Of a stretch of DNA of 64,000 bases, positions 1 through 8,431 are shown piece by piece. The position numbers and the translations under genes are program-made. The DNA is taken from positions 2,436,001 to 2,500,000 of the forward strand of contig NZ_CP156082.1 in NCBI RefSeq assembly GCF_039830145.1, given 5' to 3'. The notes below the pieces were generated by a model, which did not search any database, was not told the DNA's origin, and worked only from the letters and a program-made list of their open reading frames with translations. Every line of letters starts with the position of its first letter. The first letter of the stretch is position 1. The DNA is from Croceibacterium sp. TMG7-5b_MA50. GTDB taxonomy: Bacteria; Pseudomonadota; Alphaproteobacteria; Sphingomonadales; Sphingomonadaceae.

Positions 1-1507
1 CCAGCACGATGGTGGGCCCATTGCCCAGCAGGGGCACCTTGCCCGGCGCCACATGGTTGGGATGTGCCGGGTCGGGCGCCGTGGAGCCGAGCCGAAGGCC
101 GTTGTTGAACAGCACGCCCGTGTCGCCCATCACCAGGAACGTGCCGAAGCCGCCGCCGATCGTGGTGGTGACCGCAATCGCGTTCCCGTCCGCATCCACC
201 GCTGACAGGCTGGTCGTGTCCCCGCCGCGCGAACGCTCGTCCGCCAGATGCGCCAGCTGACGCGGGCGGGTCAGTGCGAATTGCGCCGGGTCCGCGCCTT
301 CGGGGTACAGTCCCGCGCGTGCGGGATCGATCAGCCGCCGCCGGCTCTCCGCGAACCGCTTGGACAGCAGCCCGGCGACTGGCGCATCGGCGAACGCAGG
401 ATCGGCCGCCCAGCGATAGACATCGGCCTTGGCGACCTTGATCGCCTCGATCAGCAGGTGGAGCAATCGTGGATCGCCGGCGGGCAGGGCGGCGAGGTCG
501 AAGCCTTCGACCAGGTTCAGCTGCGCGCACATCTCCAGCCCCGTGCGACTGGTCAGCGGGCTGCAATATACGTCCAGACCGCGATAGGTGGTGCTGACGG
601 GATCGGCCCAGCGCGGCTGGTAGCGGGCAAGGTCCTCCGCGCGGAGCCAGCCACCCTGCTGGCGGCTGAACCGGTCGAACTCCTGCGCGATCGGCCCGGT
701 ATAGAAGTGGTCGTACGCCGCCTGCAGTGCGCGGTCGCGATCCGCCCCGCCGCGCAGCGCCGCACTCTCCGCATCGGCGAGCGACTGGAAGGTGCGGGCA
801 AGGTCCGGATTGCGGAACGGGGAATAGGCTGCGGGCGCCTGTCCGTCCGGCAGGAACAGCCGGGCGGTGGTGGAATAAAGCGTGATGGTTCGCTGCGCAC
901 GGTCGATGAAGCGGACGATCGACGGATCGATCGGGTGCCCGTCGCGGGCATAGCCGATCGCCGGCTCCAGCAGCGTCGCCAGCGGCAGTCGTCCGAACCG
1001 GCGGGCGAGCGCGATCCAGCCGCCGAACGCGCCGGGCACGGTCAGCGCTTTCGGCCCATGGTCCAGCACCGCGGGATCGGCGGCGGGGTCCAGCGCCAGC
1101 GGCGCGGCACCGGAAAAGGCCAGCGAATGGACGCTGCCGGCCTTGCGGTCGAGACAGGTGGCGAAGCCGTTGCCGCCGATGCTGGAGGCCCACGGCTCCA
1201 CCACATTCATCACCGCCATCGCCGCGACGACCGCATCGGCCGCGGTGCCGCCCGCCAGCAGCATGCGCGTGCCCGCCATCGCCGCCAGCGGATGGCCCGC
1301 GGTAACGCCGCCATGCGGCATCGGCACCCCTGGCCGGTGCGAAGCAACGATTGCCTCCCCCGAACGGGGCGCATCGGGCGCCCGCTGTCCTGATTGAGCC
1401 CGCCCGATCTCCGGCAGGGCCGCCATCGCCAGCCCGGCGATGGAGGCGGTCAGCAACTGCCGCCGGTGAAGTCCGCCCGTTGCGCCCGCGCCATCGGTCC
1501 CGTTCAT
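1..1507 (-). CDS. gamma-glutamyltransferase family protein (3' end outside window)
   Basis: Reading leftwards from ATG at 1507, an uninterrupted frame of about 502 codons runs off the left edge. Residues 14-20 carry a twin-arginine-like motif (HRRQLL) followed by a hydrophobic stretch ending near GRAQ, so Tat export to the periplasm is likely. The GGT small-subunit start is recognisable as [16 protein letters not shown], with Thr431 as the expected autoprocessing and catalytic nucleophile. The conserved GPTIVL stretch appears just before the edge. The family hydrolyses or transfers gamma-glutamyl groups, as from glutathione. Family members are about 550-600 residues, so about 70-90 are missing. 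A weak purine-rich site (ggggcggg) precedes the ATG. It diverges from lldD, and nothing ties it to rhamnose use. Confidence 0.85.
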   Translation of the reverse strand, partial: MNGTDGAGATGGLHRRQLLTASIAGLAMAALPEIGRAQSGQRAPDAPRSGEAIVASHRPGVPMPHGGVTAGHPLAAMAGTRMLLAGGTAADAVVAAMAVMNVVEPWASSIGGNGFATCLDRKAGSVHSLAFSGAAPLALDPAADPAVLDHGPKALTVPGAFGGWIALARRFGRLPLATLLEPAIGYARDGHPIDPSIVRFIDRAQRTITLYSTTARLFLPDGQAPAAYSPFRNPDLARTFQSLADAESAALRGGADRDRALQAAYDHFYTGPIAQEFDRFSRQQGGWLRAEDLARYQPRWADPVSTTYRGLDVYCSPLTSRTGLEMCAQLNLVEGFDLAALPAGDPRLLHLLIEAIKVAKADVYRWAADPAFADAPVAGLLSKRFAESRRRLIDPARAGLYPEGADPAQFALTRPRQLAHLADERSRGGDTTSLSAVDADGNAIAVTTTIGGGFGTFLVMGDTGVLFNNGLRLGSTAPDPAHPNHVAPGKVPLLGNGPTIVL

Positions 1508-1576
1508 CGCCCGCCCCTTTTTTGCCCCTGGAGGCGGGCATGCTGCACCACAGCAAAGCCAAGCGCTAGCGGCGTA

Positions 1577-1591
1577 TTTCATATTGTGGCA
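1577..1591. promoter_or_regulatory. candidate IclR-type operator, lldD promoter
   Basis: TTTCATATTGTGGCA is an imperfect 6-3-6 inverted repeat in the 112-bp divergent gap before lldD. It aligns with TCCCACATCGTGGGA and TTTCACATTATGGGA in the rhmD/iclR intergenic region and with TTCCATAAATTGGGA before rhaM. The shared core is T-Y-Y-C-A-N5-T-G-G-A/C-A. That it is bound by the IclR protein at 17433-18266 is inference. Confidence 0.45.
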
Positions 1592-1619
1592 GGAAGGCTG
1601 CGAATATGAGAGGACAATC

Positions 1620-2777
1620 ATGAAGGCCGCTTCCGCCCTCGACTACCGCGACCTCGCCCGCCGTCGTCTGCCCCCGTTCCTGTTCGAATATGTCGATGGC
1701 GGATCCTACGCCGAAGTGACGCTGAAGCGGAACGTCGCCGACCTGGAAGCGATCGCGCTGCGCCAGCGCGTGCTGAAGGACGTATCGCAGATCGACCTGT
1801 CGACCACGATCTTCGGGCAGGAATTGTCCATGCCGGTCGCGCTGGCGCCGATCGGCCTTGCCGGCATGAACGCCCGCCGGGGGGAGACGCAGGCGGTACG
1901 CGCGGCGGACAAGGCCGGTATCCCGTTCTGCCTGTCCACCGTATCGGCCTGCCCGATCCCCGAAGTGGCGGCGGCGGCCAAGCGCCCGTTCTGGTTCCAG
2001 CTCTACATGATCCGCGATCGTGCCTTCATGCGCGACCTGCTGGCGCAGGCGGCGGCGGCGGGCTGCACCACGCTGGTGTTCACCGTGGACATGCCGGTGC
2101 CGGGCAGCCGCTACCGCGACTACCGTTCCGGCCTGGCGGGTGCGTCCGGCTTCATGGGCGCGGCGCGGCGTGTGGCGCAGGCGATGATGCATCCGCGCTG
2201 GGCATGGGACGTGGGCATCCATGGCCGGCCGCACGCGCTCGGCAATGTCGCCCCGGTGCTGGGCGCGAATACCGGGCTGGAGGATTTCTTCGCCTGGATG
2301 CGCAATAATTTCGAACCCGCCGTGGGCTGGGACGATATCGCCTGGATCCGCAGCCAGTGGGCAGGGGAGATCGTGATCAAGGGCATCCTGGACCCCGCCG
2401 ACGCGCAGGAAGCGGCCAATAACGGTGCGGACGGGCTGGTGGTGTCGAACCATGGCGGGCGGCAGCTGGATGGCGCGCTGTCCTCCACCCGCGCACTGCC
2501 GCCGATCGCGCAGGCGGTGGGCGACCGGATGGTGGTGATGGCCGATGGCGGCGTCCGCTCCGGCCTCGACGTGGTGCGGCTGCTGGCGCTGGGCGCGCAG
2601 TGCGTGCTGCTGGGTCGGGCCTGGGTCTATGCGCTGGCCGGCGGGGGCGAGGAGGGCATCAGCCACATGCTCGATCTGGTCCGGGCGGAGATGCGCGTCG
2701 CCATGGCGCTGACCGGCACGACCCGCATCGCCGATATCGATGCCACCATGCTGCACCTGCCGGGGGACCACGGGTGA
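1620..2777 (+). CDS. lldD: FMN-dependent L-lactate dehydrogenase
   Basis: A 385-residue alpha-hydroxy-acid dehydrogenase of the LldD family, which oxidises L-lactate to pyruvate at the inner face of the membrane and passes electrons to the quinone pool. Visible landmarks are the N-terminal [21 protein letters not shown] helix region, [16 protein letters not shown], the catalytic-base motif [10 protein letters not shown] and the FMN-phosphate segment [12 protein letters not shown] 1620 is chosen because GAGAGGA lies at optimal spacing; a GTG 36 bases upstream is in frame but has no site. Its stop overlaps the next gene's GTG (GTGA). Sitting at the head of the rhamnose island, it would consume the L-lactate made by the hydrolase at 15236-16093. 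Substrate specificity within the family (lactate, mandelate, glycolate) is inferred. Confidence 0.88.
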   Translation: MKAASALDYRDLARRRLPPFLFEYVDGGSYAEVTLKRNVADLEAIALRQRVLKDVSQIDLSTTIFGQELSMPVALAPIGLAGMNARRGETQAVRAADKAGIPFCLSTVSACPIPEVAAAAKRPFWFQLYMIRDRAFMRDLLAQAAAAGCTTLVFTVDMPVPGSRYRDYRSGLAGASGFMGAARRVAQAMMHPRWAWDVGIHGRPHALGNVAPVLGANTGLEDFFAWMRNNFEPAVGWDDIAWIRSQWAGEIVIKGILDPADAQEAANNGADGLVVSNHGGRQLDGALSSTRALPPIAQAVGDRMVVMADGGVRSGLDVVRLLALGAQCVLLGRAWVYALAGGGEEGISHMLDLVRAEMRVAMALTGTTRIADIDATMLHLPGDHG

Positions 2778-3955
2778 AGCGGGCGCTGGTCGCCTTCGCC
2801 CTGCTGATGGCAGGCACCCCGGCACTGGCGCAACAGGCATACGATCTGACCGCCGCCACCCCGTACTCCGACACGGCAGGTGCCGGTTGGGAGGATGCGC
2901 AGCGCTGGTCCGTGAAGCAGGCGCCCGGCAATTACCGGGTGACGCTGACCGTGACCGGCCCCGCCCGCATCAGCGTGCTGGCCGAGTCGCGGCGCCTGAT
3001 GCTGGAGGATGTGACGGTCCCCGCCGGGGAGACCTCGCGGCCCAGCTTCATCGTCAATGTCCGCGACACCGCGCTCGCCCCGCCCGAACGCAACGCGCCC
3101 GGCGGGCAGCATGTCCGCATCTCCGCCGGGGAGCAGGCCGGGCTCAACTGGGATGACCGGCTGACGCTGGAATTCCTGAGCGACCGGGCCGCAATTCGCG
3201 CCATCAGCGTGGAGCCGGTGACGGTGCCGACCCTCTATCTGATGGGCGACTCCACCGTGACGGACCAATCGTCCGATCCGGCCGCCAGCTGGGGGCAGAT
3301 GCTGCCCCGCTTCATGACCGGCGACATCGCGGTCGCCAATCATGCCTGGTCGGGCGAGACGCTGAAGAGCTCCGTCACCAATTACCGGCTGGCGAAGGTG
3401 CTGGCGCTGCTGCGGCCGGGCGACTTCGTGGCGATCCAGTACGGCCACAACGACCAGAAGCAGCAATGGCCGCAGACCTATGTCGCCGCCGGCAGCACCT
3501 ATGATGCCTGGCTGGCGACCTATATCGCGGAGGTGCGGCTGCGCGGGGCGACGCCGATCCTGATCAACTCGCCCGAGCGGCGCAATTACGACGATGCCGG
3601 TCGGATCGTGCCGTCGCACCGCGACTACCCCGCGGCGGTGCGCCGGGTGGCCGAACAGCAGGACGTGCCGTTCGTGGAACTGACCGATGCAACGATCGCC
3701 TTCTACGAGGCGCTGGGGCCGGAACAGGCGGCGAAAGGCTTCGCCGATGAGGGCCGCGACCGGACGCATCACAATACTTATGGCGCTTACCAGCTGGCCC
3801 GGATTGTCGCGGCCGGGATGGGCGATGTGCCCGGCCTCGGCGGCCACGTCGCGGCGCCGTTCCGGCAATATGATCCGGCCGATCCGCCGCAGCCGGAAAG
3901 CTTCACCCTGCCGCCCAGCATCGTTCGCGCGAACACGCAGCAGGCGGGCAGCTGA
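2774..3955 (+). CDS. rhamnogalacturonan acetylesterase (SGNH/GDSL, CE12-like)
   Basis: A 393-residue secreted esterase starting at GTG 2774, which overlaps the lldD stop by 4 bp. A Sec signal peptide ([19 protein letters not shown]) is cut before QQAYDL. About 130 residues of beta-rich N-terminal domain precede the SGNH hydrolase fold. Block I is LMGDSTVTD with nucleophile Ser160, block III is QYGHND, and block V is [10 protein letters not shown] with Asp329 and His332. The block layout is that of rhamnogalacturonan acetylesterases, which remove acetyl groups from galacturonate in the RG-I backbone so that lyases can act. The location beside a PL26 lyase, GH105 and rhamnose genes supports this. 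Specificity for RG-I rather than another pectin is inferred. Confidence 0.85.
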   Translation: MKRALVAFALLMAGTPALAQQAYDLTAATPYSDTAGAGWEDAQRWSVKQAPGNYRVTLTVTGPARISVLAESRRLMLEDVTVPAGETSRPSFIVNVRDTALAPPERNAPGGQHVRISAGEQAGLNWDDRLTLEFLSDRAAIRAISVEPVTVPTLYLMGDSTVTDQSSDPAASWGQMLPRFMTGDIAVANHAWSGETLKSSVTNYRLAKVLALLRPGDFVAIQYGHNDQKQQWPQTYVAAGSTYDAWLATYIAEVRLRGATPILINSPERRNYDDAGRIVPSHRDYPAAVRRVAEQQDVPFVELTDATIAFYEALGPEQAAKGFADEGRDRTHHNTYGAYQLARIVAAGMGDVPGLGGHVAAPFRQYDPADPPQPESFTLPPSIVRANTQQAGS

Positions 3956-3975
3956 TCGGGCGCTGTCCCACGACG

Positions 3976-3990
3976 TTCCATAAATTGGGA
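3976..3990. promoter_or_regulatory. candidate IclR-type operator, rhaM promoter
   Basis: TTCCATAAATTGGGA is an imperfect 6-3-6 inverted repeat 68 bp before the rhaM start codon. It matches the motif repeated at 1577, 17323 and 17404, with identical TTGGGA/GTGGGA right halves. It suggests that rhaM and downstream genes have their own regulated promoter, separate from the lldD promoter. Confidence 0.45.
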
Positions 3991-4058
3991 TGCAGTCCCA
4001 CTTTACGCATCATCCCGCTTGCGGCATAAGCCGCGCCGGGATGATGAGAGGAACGCCT

Positions 4059-4373
4059 GTGCAGGTTCACGCCTTCCGTATGCAGCTGTCGCCCGGCATG
4101 GCGGACGAATATCGCCGCCGGCATGACGAGATCTGGCCCGAGCTGGTTGACCTGCTGCACGATGCCGGGATCAGCGATTACCACATCTTCCTGGACGAAC
4201 AGACGGGTGCGCTGTTCGCCACCCTGCGCCTTGCGGAGCCGAACAAGCGCGATGCGCTGCCCGGCCATCCGGTGATGAAGCGGTGGTGGGACCACATGGC
4301 CGACATCATGGAGGTCGAGCCGGGCAACAAGCCGGTCGAATGGCCGCTGACCCCGATGTTCCACCTGCCGTGA
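4059..4373 (+). CDS. rhaM: L-rhamnose mutarotase
   Basis: A 104-residue protein, exactly the usual RhaM length when started at GTG 4059. AGAGGA ends 6 bases upstream and decides that start over in-frame ATGs further 5'. It interconverts the alpha and beta anomers of L-rhamnose, feeding the dehydrogenase at 18296. Family features visible are the N-terminal beta strand VHAFRMQLSPG, YRRRHDEIWPEL with the conserved His and Glu, the central DYHIFLD strand and the RWWDHMADIMEV helix. Its stop overlaps the GTG start of the GH53 gene by 4 bp, so the two are probably translationally coupled. Confidence 0.92.
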   Translation: MQVHAFRMQLSPGMADEYRRRHDEIWPELVDLLHDAGISDYHIFLDEQTGALFATLRLAEPNKRDALPGHPVMKRWWDHMADIMEVEPGNKPVEWPLTPMFHLP

Positions 4374-5602
4374 CCGACCTGTCGCGCCGCCAGTTCAGCA
4401 CCGGGGCCGCCGTCGGCGGCGCCGCGATGCTGACTGCCTGCGCGACGGTCCCGCAGCGCGCGGGTGGCGGGGGTGGGCGGCCGTGGCCTTACCTGCTGGG
4501 CGCGGACATCACCTGGGTGCCGGAGGATGAGGCGATCGGCGCCACCTACTGGCAGGGCGGCGTACAGCGCGATCCGCTGGCGATCTTCGCCGATGCGGGA
4601 TTCAACGCGATCAAGCTGCGCACCTTCGTCAATCCCGAAAACGGCTATTCCCGCGGCAAGCCCGGCGGGCCATGGGGCAGCATCGACAGCACGATCGCCT
4701 TCGCCCGCCGGATCAAGGCGGCCGGCCTGCACCTGTCCACGACGTTGCATTATTCGGATACCTGGGCCGACCCGCAGAAGCAGACCAAGCCGGCCGCATG
4801 GGCCGACCTGCCGCTTGCCGGGCTGGTCGATGCGGTGCACGACCATACGGCGGACGCGCTTGGCCGCATGGAGGCGGCGGGCGTCGCGCCCGATCTGGTG
4901 GTGCTGGGTAACGAGACGACATTCGGCATGCTGTGGCCGGAAGGGCGCATTCCGCTGCCCTTCGCCACCGGCAATCCAGTCACCGACCGGGAACACATGG
5001 ATTCCGCGCCGCCGGGCGGTCTCGATCGGTTCGCCGCGCTGTTGAAGGCCGGCATCGCTGCCAGCCGTAGCGTGCTGCCCGACACCCCCGTGGCGTTGCA
5101 CAACCATCTGGGCCGCCACTGGCAGATCATCCGCCATTGGACCGACAGCCTGATCGAACGCGATGTCCGCTTCGATGCGCTGGGCATGTCCTGCTACCAG
5201 CAGCAGGCGCAGGGCGACTGGGAACGCACGTTCGACGAATTCAGCCGCCGCTACCCGGACCATGGCTTCTTTGCGATCGAGTATTCCAGTCGCAAGCGCT
5301 ACGTGAACGATCTGGTCCATGCGCATCCCAATGGCTGGGGCAGCTTCATCTGGGAGCCGACCCGGCATCAGGAAGCCATCTTCCTGCAGGGCGGCGTCAC
5401 CGCGGGAGAGGGGCCCAAGCCCGATCTGCTGAGCCAGGGGCTGAACAGTGCGGAGGCGCCCGGCGCTACCCCGTCCACCGAACCCCCGGCCGAACACCGG
5501 GTGAACCCCGGTGGCCGGTTCGACGCCGATCCCGGCTTCATTGATCTTTATCGCCAGATGGCACGCGATTACGGCGTGTCCGGCGTACCCATCCGGCGCT
5601 GA
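4370..5602 (+). CDS. arabinogalactan endo-beta-1,4-galactanase, GH53
   Basis: A 410-residue enzyme expected to cut beta-1,4-galactan side chains of RG-I. The N-terminus combines a twin-arginine motif (SRRQF) with a lipobox ending at LTAC, so it is probably a Tat-exported lipoprotein. The GH53 fold is marked by LGADITW, the LRTFVNPENGY region, LHYSDTWADP, the acid/base Glu182 in VLGNETTFG, and the nucleophile Glu304 in FAIEYSS. The length fits the family. The GTG start lies in the GTGA overlap with rhaM. After the catalytic core comes a Pro/Gly-rich segment that may be a surface loop. Cleaving side chains would expose the backbone to the PL26 lyase. Confidence 0.9.
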   Translation: MTDLSRRQFSTGAAVGGAAMLTACATVPQRAGGGGGRPWPYLLGADITWVPEDEAIGATYWQGGVQRDPLAIFADAGFNAIKLRTFVNPENGYSRGKPGGPWGSIDSTIAFARRIKAAGLHLSTTLHYSDTWADPQKQTKPAAWADLPLAGLVDAVHDHTADALGRMEAAGVAPDLVVLGNETTFGMLWPEGRIPLPFATGNPVTDREHMDSAPPGGLDRFAALLKAGIAASRSVLPDTPVALHNHLGRHWQIIRHWTDSLIERDVRFDALGMSCYQQQAQGDWERTFDEFSRRYPDHGFFAIEYSSRKRYVNDLVHAHPNGWGSFIWEPTRHQEAIFLQGGVTAGEGPKPDLLSQGLNSAEAPGATPSTEPPAEHRVNPGGRFDADPGFIDLYRQMARDYGVSGVPIRR

Positions 5603-5634
5603 ACGCCGCAACCTTCGACAGGAGCACAACCGAA

Positions 5635-6750
5635 GTGGCCGCCCTCAATCACGACATCCCGCAGGCACAGGTGACCGACGCGATCGGCCGCCTGATGCAC
5701 AACCTCGTCAACATCAAGGACGAGACCGGCGAGTTCCTGCTGCACCTGGAGGACGGCCGGATCATCGACACCAAGGGCTGGGCCGGCTGGGAATGGACCC
5801 ACGGCGTCGGCCTGTTCGGCATGTGGCGCTATTACGAGCAGACCGGCGACACCGCCGCGCTCGACATCATCAAGGGCTGGTTCGCCGACCGCTTCGCCGA
5901 AGGCACGCCGACCAAGAACATCAACACGATGGCCCCGTTCATCACGCTGGCCTATCTGTACGAACGGGAGCCGAACCCGTCCTACATCCCCTATCTCGAC
6001 ACCTGGGCCGAATGGCTGATGGCGCCCGACGGCCTGCCCAAGACGGAGGAAGGCGGCTTCCAGCACATCGTCTACAATGACGAGAATCCGGGCGAGATGT
6101 GGGACGACACGCTGATGATGAGCGTGCTGCCGCTGGCCAAGATCGGGCTGCTGCTGGACCGCCCGGAATATGTGGAGGAGGCCAAGCGCCAGTTCCTGGT
6201 CCACATCAAGTACCTGTTCGACAAGAAGACCGGCCTGTGGTTCCACGGCTGGGATTTCGGCGGCCGGCACAATTTCGCCGAAGCGCTGTGGGCGCGCGGC
6301 AATTGCTGGGTCACGATCGCCATTCCGGAGATCATCGAGATCCTGGACCTGAAGCCGGGTGATGCGTTCCGCACCTTCCTGATCGACACGCTGGCGGCCC
6401 AGGTGAAGACGCTGGCGGAGACGCAGGATGCCGAGACCGGCCTGTGGCACACGCTAATCGTCGATCCTACCAGCTATTTGGAAGCCAGCGCCACGGCCGG
6501 CTTCGCCTATGGCATCCTGAAGTCCGTGCGGAAGGGCTACCTGCCCCGTCACTACGAGGCGGTCGGCATCAAGGCGGTCGAGGGCGTGCTGGCCAATATC
6601 GACGAGAGCGGCGAGCTGCAGCAGGTGTCGTTCGGCACCGCGATGGGCGACACGCAGCAGTTCTACAAGGACATCGCCCTCACCAGCATGCCCTATGGCC
6701 AGAGCCTGGCCGTGCTGGCGCTGGCCGAGTTCCTGCGCACCTACATCTGA
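5635..6750 (+). CDS. unsaturated rhamnogalacturonyl hydrolase, GH105 (YteR/RhiN-like)
   Basis: A 371-residue alpha6/alpha6-barrel protein starting at GTG 5635 with CAGGAG upstream. GH105 enzymes hydrate the delta-4,5 unsaturated galacturonate of lyase products and release it from rhamnose. The Asp157/Asp158 pair in EMWDDTLMM corresponds to the catalytic aspartate region, and the aromatic stretches WAGWEWTHG and WFHGWDFGGRH line the substrate pocket in this family. No signal peptide is visible, so it should act in the cytoplasm after disaccharide import. It lies 32 bp after the galactanase and about 96 bp before the symporter. The products would be L-rhamnose and 5-keto-4-deoxyuronate; enzymes for the latter are not in this window. 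Confidence 0.9.
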   Translation: MAALNHDIPQAQVTDAIGRLMHNLVNIKDETGEFLLHLEDGRIIDTKGWAGWEWTHGVGLFGMWRYYEQTGDTAALDIIKGWFADRFAEGTPTKNINTMAPFITLAYLYEREPNPSYIPYLDTWAEWLMAPDGLPKTEEGGFQHIVYNDENPGEMWDDTLMMSVLPLAKIGLLLDRPEYVEEAKRQFLVHIKYLFDKKTGLWFHGWDFGGRHNFAEALWARGNCWVTIAIPEIIEILDLKPGDAFRTFLIDTLAAQVKTLAETQDAETGLWHTLIVDPTSYLEASATAGFAYGILKSVRKGYLPRHYEAVGIKAVEGVLANIDESGELQQVSFGTAMGDTQQFYKDIALTSMPYGQSLAVLALAEFLRTYI

Positions 6751-6846
6751 CCTGATGGGTCGCGGCGGGCATCCGGCCCGTCGCGCCCACCTTCTGCGGC
6801 AACCCGGCAGCAGACCGGCCGCACCACACAAACGGGAGCAGCGCCG

Positions 6847-8361
6847 ATGGCCCTGACCGGCAGATTCTACACCACCGGAACGAAGCCGGTCCGCTGGTTC
6901 AACTTCGCCGCCTACGGCGCGAACGACATCATGGGCGCCGGCTCCATGGCGGTCATCAGCGGCTGGGTGCTGTTCTTCTACACCACCTTCTGCGGGCTGG
7001 AGGCATGGCAGGCCGGCCTGATCTTCACCGTCGCCCGCGTGCTGGACGCCATCGCATCGCCGCTGATCGGGCACCTGTCCGACAACATGGCGCATACCCG
7101 CATCGGTCAGACGATCGGCCGGCGGCGCATCTTCATCCTGGCGGCGATCCCGCTGCTGCCCAGCTTCGCCATCATGTGGATCAGCGGGCAGAGCTTTTGG
7201 TACTACCTCGCCACATACGTCCTGTTCGAGCTGGTCTACGCGATGGAGATCATCCCGTACGAGACGCTCGCGGCGGAAATGGGCAAGGATTATAAGACCA
7301 AGGCCAAGTTCGCCGGCATCCGCATCCTGTTCGCGCAGGCGAGCGCCATTCTGGCGGGCTTCCTGCCGGGCATGCTGATCGACGCGCTGGGCGAACAATC
7401 CGCCGACACCTTCCTGTATATGGGCATCCTGTTCACCGTCCTGTTCATGGTGACCGCGACGCTGCTGTTCCTGTTCAGCTGGGAACGCCCCCCGGCGGAG
7501 GTCGCCGCGGTGAAGCAGGGCGAGGAGAAGCTGGGCCTGTGGGACGCGTTCCGCGCGCTTTACGCTAATCTGTTCTCCACGCTGCGCATCCGGGCCTTCC
7601 GACTGCACCTGGGCATGTATCTGGGCGGTTACATCAGCCAGGACGTGTTCAACGCGGCCTTCACCTTCTTCGTGGTGTTTGCCCTTGCCGGCACGATCAG
7701 CGTCGCCTCCACGCTGCTGGGCACGATGTATATCGTGCAGTTCGTGGCGGTGATGATCGCCATCACCATGGCGCTGAAGTCCAGCCCGGCGCGCGCCTAC
7801 CAGCTCGCTGCGCTGAGCTTCGCCATCGGTGTCATCACGCTGCTGGCGATGTGGAGCGCGGGCGTGCGTTCGGGCAACCTGCTGCTGTGGGTGCCGATCG
7901 TGTTCGCGGGCCTGGGCCGCGGGGCGCTGAACTTCATCCCCTGGGCGACGTACAATTACATGGCCGACGTGGACGAACTGGTCACCGGCCGCCGGCGGGA
8001 AGGCGCCTTTGCCGGCGTCATGACCTTCGTGCGCAAGGTGACGCAATCGGCCGCGATCGCCGGCGTCACCGCGCTGATGAGCGCGGGCGGCTTCGTTTCC
8101 GGGGCGGAGGTGCAGAGCGAAGGTGCGATCACCACCCTGGCGCTGGTGCTGGGGATCGGCACGGTGGGCACGCTGATCTTCGGCGTGCTGGTATCCACCC
8201 GATTCCGGTTGAATGCGCAGACCCACCAGGTGCTCATGGCGGAGATCGACCGCTTCAAGGCGGAGGAGCCACACCCGGCCGATCCCGCCACGATCACCAT
8301 TGCGGAGGATCTGACCGGCTGGCGCCACGACCAGCTGTGGGGCCGCAACGCACTGCGCTGA
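6847..8361 (+). CDS. GPH-type MFS sugar/oligosaccharide symporter
   Basis: A 504-residue protein with about twelve hydrophobic segments. It looks like the glycoside-pentoside-hexuronide:cation family: an N-terminal YGANDIMGAGSMAVISGW helix, a first-loop motif with DAIASPLIGHLSDN, and RRRIFILAAIP. It is expected to carry rhamnogalacturonan disaccharides or rhamnose across the inner membrane using a cation gradient. Its position directly after the cytoplasmic GH105 gene makes unsaturated disaccharides the best guess for cargo. The ATG follows CGGGAGCAGCGCCG. The long C-terminal cytoplasmic tail (about residues 455-504) is hydrophilic. Confidence 0.82.
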   Translation: MALTGRFYTTGTKPVRWFNFAAYGANDIMGAGSMAVISGWVLFFYTTFCGLEAWQAGLIFTVARVLDAIASPLIGHLSDNMAHTRIGQTIGRRRIFILAAIPLLPSFAIMWISGQSFWYYLATYVLFELVYAMEIIPYETLAAEMGKDYKTKAKFAGIRILFAQASAILAGFLPGMLIDALGEQSADTFLYMGILFTVLFMVTATLLFLFSWERPPAEVAAVKQGEEKLGLWDAFRALYANLFSTLRIRAFRLHLGMYLGGYISQDVFNAAFTFFVVFALAGTISVASTLLGTMYIVQFVAVMIAITMALKSSPARAYQLAALSFAIGVITLLAMWSAGVRSGNLLLWVPIVFAGLGRGALNFIPWATYNYMADVDELVTGRRREGAFAGVMTFVRKVTQSAAIAGVTALMSAGGFVSGAEVQSEGAITTLALVLGIGTVGTLIFGVLVSTRFRLNAQTHQVLMAEIDRFKAEEPHPADPATITIAEDLTGWRHDQLWGRNALR

Positions 8362-8370
8362 TCCGCTCCC

Positions 8371-8407
8371 AAAAAGAAAGGCCGGCCTTCGCAACGAAGG
8401 GCCGGCC
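8371..8407 (-). terminator. rho-independent terminator of the TonB receptor gene
   Basis: On the minus strand a 12-13 bp GC stem (GGCCGGCCCTTCG / CGAAGGCCGGCC, one bulged base) with a TTG loop is followed by TTTCTTTTT. It begins 25 bp after the stop codon of the receptor at 8432. On the plus strand the same hairpin lacks a T-run, so it mainly serves the leftward transcript. Confidence 0.8.
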
Positions 8408-8431
8408 CAGTGTGGGGACTGTTGTGAAGCG

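Noticed and set aside
248-1393. Plus-strand frame at the left edge
   Set aside because: It is antisense to the gamma-glutamyltransferase, whose catalytic Thr region and Tat signal are clear on the minus strand.
6751-6846. Hairpin between GH105 and symporter genes as a terminator
   Set aside because: The GCGGCGGGC/GCCCGTCGC stem lacks a T-run and the genes look functionally cotranscribed; it may only be a stabilising structure.
6454-8394. 646-codon minus-strand frame opposite the symporter
   Set aside because: It has His/Arg/Gln-rich low-complexity composition and no start signals; the plus strand encodes a well-formed membrane transporter.
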